Notes under the pieces: model-generated
The model's database searches: none
What the model saw: the letters and a program-made list of their open reading frames with translations, nothing else
Told to the model about the DNA's origin: nothing
Shown: piece by piece, positions 30,382-40,236 of the stretch
How positions within the stretch are numbered: position 1 is the first letter of the stretch
Layout of the letters: every line of letters starts with the position of its first letter
Assembly: GCA_026393475.1 (NCBI GenBank)
Contig: JAPLAA010000104.1
Coordinates: 218,418 to 282,417 of the forward strand
DNA: 64,000 nucleotides
Direction of reading: 5' to 3'
Origin: Actinomycetota bacterium
Lineage (GTDB): Bacteria > Actinomycetota > Acidimicrobiia > Acidimicrobiales > Ilumatobacteraceae
Translations under genes and position numbers: made by a program

Positions 30382-31947
30382 ATGTCGAGCGTCTCGAGGC
30401 CCGTCCGTCTGATCCTGCAGGCCGTCATCGGCGGGGCGATCGTCGTCGCCGCGTGTTCATCCCAGCCGTCCGACGAATCCTCGACGGCTGCGACGCCGTC
30501 GCCGGAGACGACCGGCACGGCAGCGCCCGCCACGACGTCGACCGATCCGACCACCACGGTGGCCGCCACCACCACCGGAGCGCCATCGACCACCGACGGG
30601 GTGCGCACCGTCGCCTTCGCCGCGGATGTCGCCCCGATCCTGGCGGCGAACTGCGCGTCGTGTCACACCGGGGCAGGCCCGGGTGCCGCCCACCTGCCGC
30701 TCGACACGGCCGGCGACGCTCAGGAGGTCTCGTTCGAGATCGACGCCTCGACCCGCGTCGGCTACATGCCGCCCTGGCCGGCAGGCGACGGCGACGTCGC
30801 CTTCCACGGCGACCGACGGCTGTCGGCCGAGCAGCTCGAGATCATCTCCACCTGGGCCGCTGGTGGTGGAGAGATCGACGTCGACCCGTCGACGGCGATC
30901 GAGCCGACCGCGATCGCAGCGGCCCCGATCGAGCGCGACGTGGTGATGGTCGGACAGCCGTACAAGGGCTCGACCGAGCGGCGCGACGACTACCGGTGCC
31001 AGATCTACGACCCGGGCCTCACCGAGCCGGCGTTCCTCCAGGGCTACGGCCTCGAGGCCGACCGGACCGAGGTGGTCCACCACGCGTTGCTGTTCTACGC
31101 CGAGGCCTCGACGAGATCGATGGCCGAACAGGCCGACGCCGCCGACCCGTCGATCGGTTGGGAGTGCGGCGGCCTCGCCGGCTTCGCAGGTGACTCGGGC
31201 GAGACCCGCCAGATCATGAGCTGGGGGCCCGGCCAGGATCCCACCGTCCTCCCGGCCGACACGGGCATCCCGCTCCAGGCGGGCGACTTCTTCGTCACCC
31301 AGATCCACTACCACTACGAGTCGAAGTGGAACGACCTGCCGCCCGACGAGTCGGCGATCGTGATCGACCTGGCGAGCGACGAGGTGATCGAGGCGGCCGG
31401 CGGTGCCCTCGATCCGATCGAGCTCACCCTCTACCTCGGCCCGGCCGAGATCCCCTGCGCCACCGACGAGGTCGGCCCGCTGTGCGATCGCAGCGCCGCC
31501 TCCGCACAGCTCATCGAGACGTGGGGGCCGATGGCCGGCCGGATCGCCGACTTCCTGATGTTGCAGTGTGGCGCCTCGGTCGAGGACTTCGCCGGCATGA
31601 CCGACGGCATCGCGAGCTCCACGTGCGATCTCCCGGCCGAGCCGGGCCAGATCGTGTCGGTGTGGGGGCACATGCACGAGATCGGGGCGTCGTTCCGGAT
31701 GACGCTCAACCCCGACACCCCTGACGAGATGGTCCTGCTCGACATCCCGACATGGGTCTTCGACTGGCAGCTCGACTACCGACCGATCGAGACGATCGTG
31801 CTCGACGACGACGACGTCATCCGCGTCGAGTGCAGCTGGGATCGGTCGCTCCTGCCCGACGACGCCGAGCCGCGATACGTCATGTGGGCGGAGGGGACGG
31901 CCGACGAGATGTGCTACTCCCAGATCGTCACGCGCTCCGCAGCGTGA
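30382..31947 (+). CDS. Lipoprotein with c-type heme motif and copper type II monooxygenase-like domain
   Basis: Lipobox VVAACSS; CASCHT heme motif; VVHHALLF, TQIHYHYE, WGHMHEIG candidate Cu-ligand motifs. Confidence 0.8.
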   Translation: MSSVSRPVRLILQAVIGGAIVVAACSSQPSDESSTAATPSPETTGTAAPATTSTDPTTTVAATTTGAPSTTDGVRTVAFAADVAPILAANCASCHTGAGPGAAHLPLDTAGDAQEVSFEIDASTRVGYMPPWPAGDGDVAFHGDRRLSAEQLEIISTWAAGGGEIDVDPSTAIEPTAIAAAPIERDVVMVGQPYKGSTERRDDYRCQIYDPGLTEPAFLQGYGLEADRTEVVHHALLFYAEASTRSMAEQADAADPSIGWECGGLAGFAGDSGETRQIMSWGPGQDPTVLPADTGIPLQAGDFFVTQIHYHYESKWNDLPPDESAIVIDLASDEVIEAAGGALDPIELTLYLGPAEIPCATDEVGPLCDRSAASAQLIETWGPMAGRIADFLMLQCGASVEDFAGMTDGIASSTCDLPAEPGQIVSVWGHMHEIGASFRMTLNPDTPDEMVLLDIPTWVFDWQLDYRPIETIVLDDDDVIRVECSWDRSLLPDDAEPRYVMWAEGTADEMCYSQIVTRSAA

Positions 31948-32860
31948 TCACCACCAGGTCGGTCGGCTCGGCCAGCTCGGGTTCGGGCACCACGTCGATC
32001 TCCTGACGGACGCCGACCACCTGCACCAGCACGAGCCCGAGATCGCTGGTGAGTGCCAGCCCCTTGGCACGCACGAGTCGGCCGCCGCCGGCCTCGCGCC
32101 TCACGCGCAGTTCCCATAGCCACGCGTCGAGTGCCGCGCCCGTGAGCCCTGTCGGCATCGATTCGAGCGACACCTCGTGTGCGTCGAACAGCGTCGACGG
32201 GGACACGTCGGTCACGCCACCCGGCCGGCGGCCGCCGAGGGCCAGGAAGCGACCGAGTGCGCCCACCGCATCGGGCCCGTGCTCACGCACGATCACCGGG
32301 GTACCGGGTGCCAGTTCGGTCAACCGGTCGTGGGCGGCGGCGACACCGGCGGCGTCGACGAGGTCGGTCTTGGTGAGCACGAGCAGGTCGGCCGCACGGA
32401 TCTGGCTGTCGAGATGGACGTGCACCCATTCGGGCAGCCGGCCCGGTTCGAGCTGATCGGCGGCCACCACGACCACGAGGCCGTCGAGCACGAAGCCCGC
32501 CGATCGCCCCCACGGCAGCATCCGCTCGGGCTCGGCGACGCCGCTCAGCTCGACGATGACGTGGTCGGGCGGCGTCGGCCTGGCACGGATCTGGTCGAAC
32601 GCGGCGCCGAGGCCGTCGATCGAACTGCAGCACACGCACCCGTCGGTGAGCTCGATCGTGTCGCCGTGGCGCCGACGGACGAGCGCCGCGTCGATGTTGA
32701 TCGAGCCGACGTCGTTCACGATCACGGCGATCGGTCGGTCGGCGTGTCGGAGCACCTCGTTGATCACCGACGTCTTGCCCGCGCCGAGGTAGCCCCCGAC
32801 GAAGGTGAGTGGCACGCGCCTGCCGTCCCACGGCAGGAACATCGGCTCCTGGTACGACAT
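31928..32860 (-). CDS. CobW/G3E-family GTPase (putative metallochaperone)
   Basis: Walker A GGYLGAGKTS; CVCC metal motif; VIVELSGVAEPERM; LVLTKTDLVD. Confidence 0.93.
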   Translation of the reverse strand: MSYQEPMFLPWDGRRVPLTFVGGYLGAGKTSVINEVLRHADRPIAVIVNDVGSINIDAALVRRRHGDTIELTDGCVCCSSIDGLGAAFDQIRARPTPPDHVIVELSGVAEPERMLPWGRSAGFVLDGLVVVVAADQLEPGRLPEWVHVHLDSQIRAADLLVLTKTDLVDAAGVAAAHDRLTELAPGTPVIVREHGPDAVGALGRFLALGGRRPGGVTDVSPSTLFDAHEVSLESMPTGLTGAALDAWLWELRVRREAGGGRLVRAKGLALTSDLGLVLVQVVGVRQEIDVVPEPELAEPTDLVVITLRSA

Positions 32861-32920
32861 GGCTCGATCCTGCCCCACGGTCGCCGCCGACCACACATCG
32901 GTGGGCCAGACTCCAGGCTC

Positions 32921-34063
32921 GTGTCGTCCGAAACGCCGCAGCCGTCCCGAGATCGGCTCCTCGACCACCGACGAGGATGGGCCCGCCGGCGTGCCGTCGT
33001 CGTCTGTCTCGCCGGCATCGGGGTGATCGCTGTCTCGACGACGGCCGTCGCGCTCATCGTGGTGGCCGGCGTCGCTCGCTGTTGGACGTGGATCCGGGGC
33101 CGGTCGATCGAGTCGGCGGGCGTGTGGGGCGTGGCGGGCGAGACCGCGCTCGCCGCCGGCGTCGTCGGCGTGGTCCTCTCGTTCGGGATCGGGTTCGTCT
33201 GGTTCTGGCGCGGCGCCGTGGACGCCGTGCTCGGCGAGGTCGGCGCCATCAGGGTGGACGCCGACGGCGTGATCGCCCACCGGTCGGGCAAGCCCACGCC
33301 CAGTCGCGCCGAGGTCGATGCCCGTCGGCGAACGGCGAACCTCGTCGAGGAGCTCTCGATCGGGCTCGGTCGACCCGCGCCCGAGTTGTGGGTCACCGAC
33401 GATCCGACGCCGAACGCACTGTCCATGCGATCGTCGAGACGTCGAGCGATCTGTGTCACCAGCGGCGTCGCCTCACTGCCGCGCGATGAACTCGAGGCGA
33501 TGCTCGCCCACGAGATGGGGCACCTGTGGGCGCTCGACGCGCACTGGGTGGGGTCGGGCATGGTCGCGCTCGCCCGCGGCCGCCGGGCCGGTCTCGTGCT
33601 CATGACCGCCGGCGCGGTGCTGCTGTTCCTGCTGGTCGCCGGTGCCGTCAACGGCGGGAGGGTCCTGTGGAGCACCGGCCTGTTCGCGATCGCGCTGACG
33701 GTGCTCGGTGCGAGCTGCACCCCGATCCTGCGCCGGCTGGAGCTCTCGATGCGCCGCCACGCCGACGAGATCGCCGACGTGGCCGCCGTACGTCTGGCCA
33801 GGAACCCGGGGGCGCTCGCCGACCTGTGCGCCCGCCTCGCCGAGGACGACACGCCCGTGCGCACCGCCGGTTGGCGCTCGGAGCTGATGTGGTTCGAGAT
33901 GGTGGAAGCGGCCGACCTCGCCGGCGAGGTCGATCCGACCGCGCCGGTGCGCACACGGCGGGAGCTCGTCGAACGAGCGATCGCCGCGTATGCCACCGCG
34001 GGTGCAGCGGTGCCGGAGGCCTCCCGCGACCGCTTCACCGAGTGGCTGGAGGGCCACCGCTGA
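32921..34063 (+). CDS. M48-family (HtpX-like) membrane metallopeptidase
   Basis: GTG start; HEMGHLWALD zinc motif; TDDPTPNALSM; RRHADEIADVAAVRLARNPGAL. Confidence 0.9.
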   Translation: MSSETPQPSRDRLLDHRRGWARRRAVVVCLAGIGVIAVSTTAVALIVVAGVARCWTWIRGRSIESAGVWGVAGETALAAGVVGVVLSFGIGFVWFWRGAVDAVLGEVGAIRVDADGVIAHRSGKPTPSRAEVDARRRTANLVEELSIGLGRPAPELWVTDDPTPNALSMRSSRRRAICVTSGVASLPRDELEAMLAHEMGHLWALDAHWVGSGMVALARGRRAGLVLMTAGAVLLFLLVAGAVNGGRVLWSTGLFAIALTVLGASCTPILRRLELSMRRHADEIADVAAVRLARNPGALADLCARLAEDDTPVRTAGWRSELMWFEMVEAADLAGEVDPTAPVRTRRELVERAIAAYATAGAAVPEASRDRFTEWLEGHR

Positions 34064-34126
34064 GGTGATCGCGGCGCGACGGCGGGCTCACCCGCCGGGC
34101 TGGCACGACGTTGCGGCGGGAGGTGG

Positions 34127-35866
34127 TCAGTGGATGGTGACGGTGCCCGCGGCGCCGTCGACGGTGACCATCGCACCGTCGGGGATCGCGTGCGTGGCGT
34201 CGGCCACCGAGACCACGCAGGGGATGCCGAGCTCGCGGGACACGATCATCGCGTGGCTACCCATCGCACCGACGTTGACGATCACCGCGGCGGCGGGCAC
34301 GAACAACGGCACCCACGACGGGTCGGTCTGGGGTGCGATCAGCACGTCGCCCGGCTCGAGCCCCATCGGATCGGCCGCGTCGAGCACGACGCGAGCGCGG
34401 CCCGTGGCCGTGCCGCCCGACCCGGCGGCACCCTGCAGGACGGTGCCGCTGGTCGCGACCGCGACCTGCTTGGCATCGCGGCGGGTCATCTCCGACAGCC
34501 CCGGCACGCGACCGTTCACGACGAACACCGGCTCGTAGGCGAACAGGCCCTGGAACTGCTCCCAGCGAGGGACGACCACGTCGCGGAGGCGCTCCGGACG
34601 GTGGCGCATCTGCTCGAGCTCGATGCCGGTGAGCATGAACATGTGCTCGAGCTGGTCGAGGTGACCGGCCGCCACCCACCGGCGCCCGAGTTCGCGCAAT
34701 GCCATGCGGATCTCGCCGATCGCCATGATCGCGTTCGTCTTCGCCCGCTCGCGGCCGGCGAGGAACAGGCCGGCCGACTGGAACGCGGCCTCGAACATCC
34801 CGGCCGTCTCGGCGTCGCCGGCGATCTTCTCGCGGACGATCGCGAGCACCCGGTCGCGCTCGGCGACCGAGGCCTCGTGACGCACCGACGGTGCCTGCGC
34901 GTCGTCGGACTTGCGCATCAGGTCGATCGCAGCGAGGGCGATGCGCGGCCTGACCTCCCACGTGGCCGACAGGATGTCGTACTCGTTCTGCCCGCGCGAC
35001 CCGTAGGTGCGCAGGAACTCGCGGACCTCGCCGAGGAATGCCGTCGAGGTCGCCGTGCCGGCCGCCTCGAGTCGATCGAGCAGGTCGTCGATGCCGGCCT
35101 CGAACGCGGCGGTGAGCTCGGCCGACGCCCGGGCCGTCCGCGACAGCTCCCACATCGCGTGCGACGGAGCGGCGGAGTCGACGTCGATGCCCGCCAGCAG
35201 CTTGATGCCGAGTTCGGGCTCGCCGATCCCCTCGCAGATCGCGGCGAGCGCACCGGGCCCCATCGATGCGAGCGACGACACGCGCATGGCGTTCTCGAAC
35301 AGACGCTGCACGACCGGCAGCATCTCCTTCGCACGCGAGATCAGCGCCGAATCGGTGAGCGCCGAGAGGTCGGGGCGCCCGTCGCGGAGCTGCTCGGCGA
35401 ACTCCTTGTCGGCGAGCAGCTCGGGCAGCGACTCGGTGGACATCGCCCACCCCATCGATGCACCGAGGCGTGCCTCGTGGTCGGGCGACTGGTGCCACGG
35501 CTCCTCCACGTATGCGGGCACCTCGTCGCGGTCGTCGAAGAACGCCTTGTCGATCGCCTCGGGCGACGCGCCCGGCATGCGCGCACCGAGGAGGCGGGTG
35601 AGCGACAGCGGGTTGTAGAGGTAACCGCCGTACATGTGGAACAGGTCGGGCGCCTCCGGGTGCTCGAACTCCTCCCAGTCGAGCGCGCCGAGGCTGATGT
35701 ACGCGTCGCGCAGGCCGAGGCACATGGCCTGGCGGATCACCATGGTCTGGCCGAGCGGGCTGAACGGATCGGGGAACACGTCCGCGGCGTTGCCCCGGGT
35801 CCAGGCGGGGAACCGCTCCCCCGGCGTCGAGTCGAGGAACCAGCTGTTGGCTGCAGATGCGCTCAT
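34127..35866 (-). CDS. PEP-utilising enzyme mobile (swivelling His) domain protein, no ATP-grasp domain in the same polypeptide
   Basis: C-term GDVLIAPQTDPSWVPLFVPAAAVIVNVGAMGSHAMIVSRELGIPCVV; middle region resembles that of rifampin phosphotransferase-like proteins (AGRERAKTNAIMAIGEIRMALRELGRRW). Confidence 0.85.
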   Translation of the reverse strand: MSASAANSWFLDSTPGERFPAWTRGNAADVFPDPFSPLGQTMVIRQAMCLGLRDAYISLGALDWEEFEHPEAPDLFHMYGGYLYNPLSLTRLLGARMPGASPEAIDKAFFDDRDEVPAYVEEPWHQSPDHEARLGASMGWAMSTESLPELLADKEFAEQLRDGRPDLSALTDSALISRAKEMLPVVQRLFENAMRVSSLASMGPGALAAICEGIGEPELGIKLLAGIDVDSAAPSHAMWELSRTARASAELTAAFEAGIDDLLDRLEAAGTATSTAFLGEVREFLRTYGSRGQNEYDILSATWEVRPRIALAAIDLMRKSDDAQAPSVRHEASVAERDRVLAIVREKIAGDAETAGMFEAAFQSAGLFLAGRERAKTNAIMAIGEIRMALRELGRRWVAAGHLDQLEHMFMLTGIELEQMRHRPERLRDVVVPRWEQFQGLFAYEPVFVVNGRVPGLSEMTRRDAKQVAVATSGTVLQGAAGSGGTATGRARVVLDAADPMGLEPGDVLIAPQTDPSWVPLFVPAAAVIVNVGAMGSHAMIVSRELGIPCVVSVADATHAIPDGAMVTVDGAAGTVTIH

Positions 35867-35923
35867 GGGGCGACATCATGCACGACCACGGATGCCCGGG
35901 CGAACACGTGACAAGCTCGCTGC

Positions 35924-37840
35924 GTGGCCGAACGTGACGCGACGACCGACGGGATCCTCGACGAGGTCCTCGACGAGATCCTCGCGAAGGCCGACCTGCG
36001 CCTCGTGCTGATGTGCCTGGTGCACCTCACCGGCGACCTCGCTTGGCTCGAGCCGCCGTTCCGGCCGACGCGGGACGTGCGGTTGGTACCGGATCCGCGT
36101 GCAGGCCTGCCCGACGAGGTGCAGGACCGCATCCGCACCGCGGTGCGGCGACTCCTGCAGGACGGCGTTCCCGACGCCGCGATCGTCGATCCGGGTGACG
36201 AACTGATGCAGCGGATGATGTCGGTGTGCCTGGGCGAGGAGGTGCCCGCCGAGTACGCGCCGATGATGCGTGGCGAACTCGGCCTCGTCGCAACCGATCC
36301 CGCGCCGAGCACCCCGCTCGACGCGGACCACGAACCGCATGTGCTCGTCGTGGGCGCCGGCATCAGCGGCATCGCGATGGGTGCCGCGCTCGGCCGGGTG
36401 GGCGTCGGGTACACGATCGTCGAGCAGCGCGAGGAGGTCGGCGGCACCTGGTGGGACAACCGGTACCCCGGCTGCGGCGTCGACACGCCGAACCACGCGT
36501 ATTCGTACAGCCACTCGTACGGCAGCGGTGAACCGTTCGCGTGGAGCCGCTACTTCTCCAAGCGCGACGAGATCGAGCAGTACCTGCAGCGGTGCGCCGA
36601 CGAGTTCGAGGTGCGCCCGAACGTGCGCTTCGGCACCGAGGTGTGCGGCGCCTCGTGGGACGAGGCGGCCCAGCAGTGGCACGTGAGCGTCCGCGACGAC
36701 CGTGGCGAGCACACGCTCGTCGCCGACGTGCTGGTCTCGGCGATCGGACTCCTGCACGTCCCCCGGATGCCACAGGTGCCGGGCATGGAGTCGTTCGAGG
36801 GGCTGATCGTCCACCCGTCGCGCTGGCCCGACGACCTCGACCTCCGCGGCAAGCGGGTGGCGGTGGTGGGCACCGGCGCCACCGCGATGCAGCTCGTGCC
36901 GACGATCGCCGACGAGGTCGCGGCGCTCACCGTGTACCAGCGCTCACCGCAGTGGGCGCGCGACATCGGCGGCTACCGCGACACGATCCCGACCGCCGAC
37001 CAGTGGTTGTTCGAGCACCTGCCCTTCTACGCGCGCTGGTTCCGCTTCGCCATGTTCTGGCGGTACGGCGACGGCCTGCTGGTGACGTTGCGCAAGGATC
37101 CCGACTGGCCGTACCCCGAACGGTCGATGAACCGGCGCAACGAACGGCACCGCGTGGAGATGGCCGAGTTCATCGAGCGCGAGCTCGCCGGGCGGCCCGA
37201 TCTGCTCGAGCAGTGCTTGCCCGACTACCCGCCCTACGGCAAGCGGATCCTCATCGACAACGGGTGGTTCCGCACGCTCACCCGTCCCCACGTCGAACTC
37301 GTGACCGACGCGATCGACCATCTCGACGCCGGTGCGGTCGTCACCGCCGATGGCACGCGGCGCGAGGCCGACGTGGTGGTGTTCGCCACCGGCTTCCACG
37401 TGATGGAGATGGCCGCGCGTCTCGGCCTCCGCGGCCGCGACGGCATCGACCTGGCCGACGTGTGGGCCGACGAGAACGCGTCGGCACACCTCGGCATCAC
37501 GGTGCCCGGATTCCCCAACCTGTTCTGCATGGGCGGACCGAACACCGGTCTCGGACACGGCGGGAGCGGCATGTTCGTCGCCGAGTGCCAGACGCGCTAC
37601 ATCGTCGACGCGGTCGAGCAGATGCGTCGGCGCGGGCTGCGCTCGCTGGAGGTGCGCCGCGAGGTGCACGACGAGTACGTGGCCCGGGTCGATGCCGAGC
37701 ACGAGCAGCTCATCTGGACCCACCCCGGCATGACCAACTGGTACCGCAACCGGGCCGGGCGCATCGTCGCGATCATGCCGTGGCGGCTGGTCGACTACTG
37801 GCAGATGACCCGAGAGGTCAGGCTCGACGACTTCGTGTGA
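35924..37840 (+). CDS. Flavin-containing/Baeyer-Villiger monooxygenase (HAPMO-like, long N-terminal extension)
   Basis: VLVVGAGISGIAMGAALG; GGTWWDNRYPGCGVD; second Rossmann VAVVGTGATAMQLVPTIA; ~120-aa N-terminal extension. Confidence 0.9.
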   Translation: MAERDATTDGILDEVLDEILAKADLRLVLMCLVHLTGDLAWLEPPFRPTRDVRLVPDPRAGLPDEVQDRIRTAVRRLLQDGVPDAAIVDPGDELMQRMMSVCLGEEVPAEYAPMMRGELGLVATDPAPSTPLDADHEPHVLVVGAGISGIAMGAALGRVGVGYTIVEQREEVGGTWWDNRYPGCGVDTPNHAYSYSHSYGSGEPFAWSRYFSKRDEIEQYLQRCADEFEVRPNVRFGTEVCGASWDEAAQQWHVSVRDDRGEHTLVADVLVSAIGLLHVPRMPQVPGMESFEGLIVHPSRWPDDLDLRGKRVAVVGTGATAMQLVPTIADEVAALTVYQRSPQWARDIGGYRDTIPTADQWLFEHLPFYARWFRFAMFWRYGDGLLVTLRKDPDWPYPERSMNRRNERHRVEMAEFIERELAGRPDLLEQCLPDYPPYGKRILIDNGWFRTLTRPHVELVTDAIDHLDAGAVVTADGTRREADVVVFATGFHVMEMAARLGLRGRDGIDLADVWADENASAHLGITVPGFPNLFCMGGPNTGLGHGGSGMFVAECQTRYIVDAVEQMRRRGLRSLEVRREVHDEYVARVDAEHEQLIWTHPGMTNWYRNRAGRIVAIMPWRLVDYWQMTREVRLDDFV

Positions 37841-38792
37841 CGTCCATCGAGAGGTTGAGGGCCAGGTCGAGCGCGAGGCCGACCGCGCCCGTCACGGGTG
37901 GCACGGTCAACGGCACCATCACCGCGCGCGGGCATCGGTCGAGCACGTGCGCGACGAAGGCCTCGACGAACCGCCCGCCGGCGGTGTGCACGCCGCCCGC
38001 GGTCACCAGTTCGAACTCGGCGTCGCACAACTCGAGTTGGTCGGCGATGCCGACGACCATCGCCGCGTGCTCCACCGCGCTGTGGTCGAGCACGTCGGTC
38101 GCCACCCGGTCGCCGGCGTCGACGGCCCGCTGCACCAGCGGGGCGTGACGCCCGTCGACGCGTCGGCGACCGCGGCTGAGGTCCTCGAACAGGGTCGCGA
38201 CGTCCGCCGCACCGAACGCCTCCAGCAGGAGTTCGGTGAGCGCCGTCGGCGACCCCGTGCGATGGTGCGCCGCGGCGACCGCATGGAGCGCATCGGCGAC
38301 GAGCGACGACGCGCCGCACGGTTCTCCCCACCCGACCGACATCGTACGGCAGCTGCGTCCGTCCGGAGCGACGCCGGCGGTGACCGCACCCGTGCCGATG
38401 CTCGACACGATGCCCCACCCTCGGCCGCTCCCGGCCCGCAACGCGATCATCGAGTCGTTGACGAGGATCCGTTCGCCGGCGAGCCCGAACCCGTCGAGCG
38501 CGGCGCCGATCGCGAGTTCGTCGCTGTGCCAGTCGAGGCCGGCCAGCCCGAACGCGGCCACGACCACGGCGTCGGCGGTGGCGCCGGCACCCGTCAGCGC
38601 ATCGTGAACCCCGCGCGTCAACTCGGACATGGCCGCCTCGAGGCCGACGGTCTCGTGGTTGGTGCAGCCGACGCGCACCGTGCCGAGCACACGGCCGTCG
38701 AGGTCGGCGACGATCACGTCGGTCTTGGTACCGCCCCCGTCCACCCCGAGCAGCACGCCATGTGGCTCCCCAGGCCCCGCGCCGTCCGACAT
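37818..38792 (-). CDS. BadF/BadG/BcrA/BcrD-type ATPase, probable N-acetylglucosamine-type sugar kinase
   Basis: GVLLGVDGGGTKTDVIVADLDG phosphate-1 motif; VSSIGTGAVTAGVAPDG. Confidence 0.87.
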   Translation of the reverse strand: MSDGAGPGEPHGVLLGVDGGGTKTDVIVADLDGRVLGTVRVGCTNHETVGLEAAMSELTRGVHDALTGAGATADAVVVAAFGLAGLDWHSDELAIGAALDGFGLAGERILVNDSMIALRAGSGRGWGIVSSIGTGAVTAGVAPDGRSCRTMSVGWGEPCGASSLVADALHAVAAAHHRTGSPTALTELLLEAFGAADVATLFEDLSRGRRRVDGRHAPLVQRAVDAGDRVATDVLDHSAVEHAAMVVGIADQLELCDAEFELVTAGGVHTAGGRFVEAFVAHVLDRCPRAVMVPLTVPPVTGAVGLALDLALNLSMDVTRSRRA

Positions 38793-40087
38793 CAGCCGAG
38801 CCGTCCGAGCATGCCGGTGTTCATCTCGAGCAGACGAGCCCAGACGGCGGCCGCCGCCGACATCGACGGCCCGAGCGGGTTCGTCACGAGCGCGCGGAGC
38901 GCGGCGTCGGCATCGCCGTGCACGGCTGCCTCCACGGTGAGCAGCTCGACGTCCTTCATCGTGCGCAGCAGCGCGTCCATGTCGGCCCGCAGCGGCGGTA
39001 CGGCGAGCGGCTCCGGACCGTTCGGCCCGATCCGCGCGGCGACCTCGACGACCACGTCGGCGTCGAGCCCCGGGATCGCGCCTCGGTTCGGCGTGTTCAC
39101 GACGTGCACCGCGCCCGTGCCGGCCACGAGGTCGGCCATCAGGGCCGCCGCGGCCTCGGAGTAGTACGCCCCGCCGCGCGAGTCGAGCTCGACCGGCTTC
39201 TCCGTCAACTCGGGGTCGGCATACCGGCGCAGCAGTGCGGCCTCGATCTCCTGCACCGCGGACGCACGCGTGGGATGCGCCGCCTGGAAGCGGACCCAGG
39301 CGTCGGTCTCGTAGTAGTAGAGCAGGTAGTAGTTCGGGATGGCGCCGAGCAGGCGGATGGCCGCCGGCGTCCACTCCGGTTCACCGTCGGCATGGGCGGA
39401 GGACATCACCCTGCTCGTGCGCTCCTCCAGGCCACGGAGCACCTCGGGCGTCCGGTCGGTCCCGGCGACGCTCACGCGCCGCACCCAGCTGAGGTGGTTG
39501 AGGCCGACGTAGTCGACGTCGACATCCTCGGCCGTCACCCCCAACGACGCGGCCACCCGGGCCTTCACCGTCCAGGGCACGTTGCAGAGCCCGATGGTGG
39601 GCACGTCGGTGTGTCGGCAGAGCGCCTCGGTCACCAGGCCGGCGGGGTTGGTGAAGTTCAGCACGGTCGCGCCCGGCGCCCACCGGGCCACGTCGGCCGC
39701 GATGTCGAGTGCGACCGGGATGGTGCGCAGTGCGTTGGCGAATCCACCGACGCCGACGGTCTCCTGGCCGATCAGGCCGAACTCGCGGCCGAGCTGTTCG
39801 TCGCGCTCGCGTGCGGCCATCCCGCCGACGCGGATCTGGCTCACGACGAAGCGCGACCCGGCGATGCCGACCGAGCGATCGGTGGTCCACCGCACCGCCA
39901 CCCCACCGCCGTCACGAGCGGCCATCCGGGCGGCCAGCGGCCCGAGGACGGCGAGTCGGGCGTCGTCGTGGTCGACGAGATGGATCTCGTGCAGATCGAG
40001 CACCTCACGCCGACGGAGCAGGCCGTCGACCAACTCGGGCGTGTAGGTGGACCCCCCGCCGATCACGCACACCTTCACATGCGTCAC
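38792..40087 (-). CDS. Glycoside hydrolase family 4 (6-phospho-glycosidase-like)
   Basis: VKVCVIGGGSTYTPELVDGLLRR NAD motif; ATVLNFTNPAGLVTEAL; IGLCNVPW. Confidence 0.92.
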   Translation of the reverse strand: MTHVKVCVIGGGSTYTPELVDGLLRRREVLDLHEIHLVDHDDARLAVLGPLAARMAARDGGGVAVRWTTDRSVGIAGSRFVVSQIRVGGMAARERDEQLGREFGLIGQETVGVGGFANALRTIPVALDIAADVARWAPGATVLNFTNPAGLVTEALCRHTDVPTIGLCNVPWTVKARVAASLGVTAEDVDVDYVGLNHLSWVRRVSVAGTDRTPEVLRGLEERTSRVMSSAHADGEPEWTPAAIRLLGAIPNYYLLYYYETDAWVRFQAAHPTRASAVQEIEAALLRRYADPELTEKPVELDSRGGAYYSEAAAALMADLVAGTGAVHVVNTPNRGAIPGLDADVVVEVAARIGPNGPEPLAVPPLRADMDALLRTMKDVELLTVEAAVHGDADAALRALVTNPLGPSMSAAAAVWARLLEMNTGMLGRLG

Positions 40088-40236
40088 AGTACCGGCCGCC
40101 CGGGGCCGCCCCCGTGCGTCGGGTCCGGGGGTAAGGTGAGGTCTCACCGGACGAGTCGCCTCGCTTGGGCAGGACGGCCGTTGCGCTGTCGCCCCGTGCA
40201 GGTTCGACGCCTCGCCACCACGTCGAGGAGGCCTCC

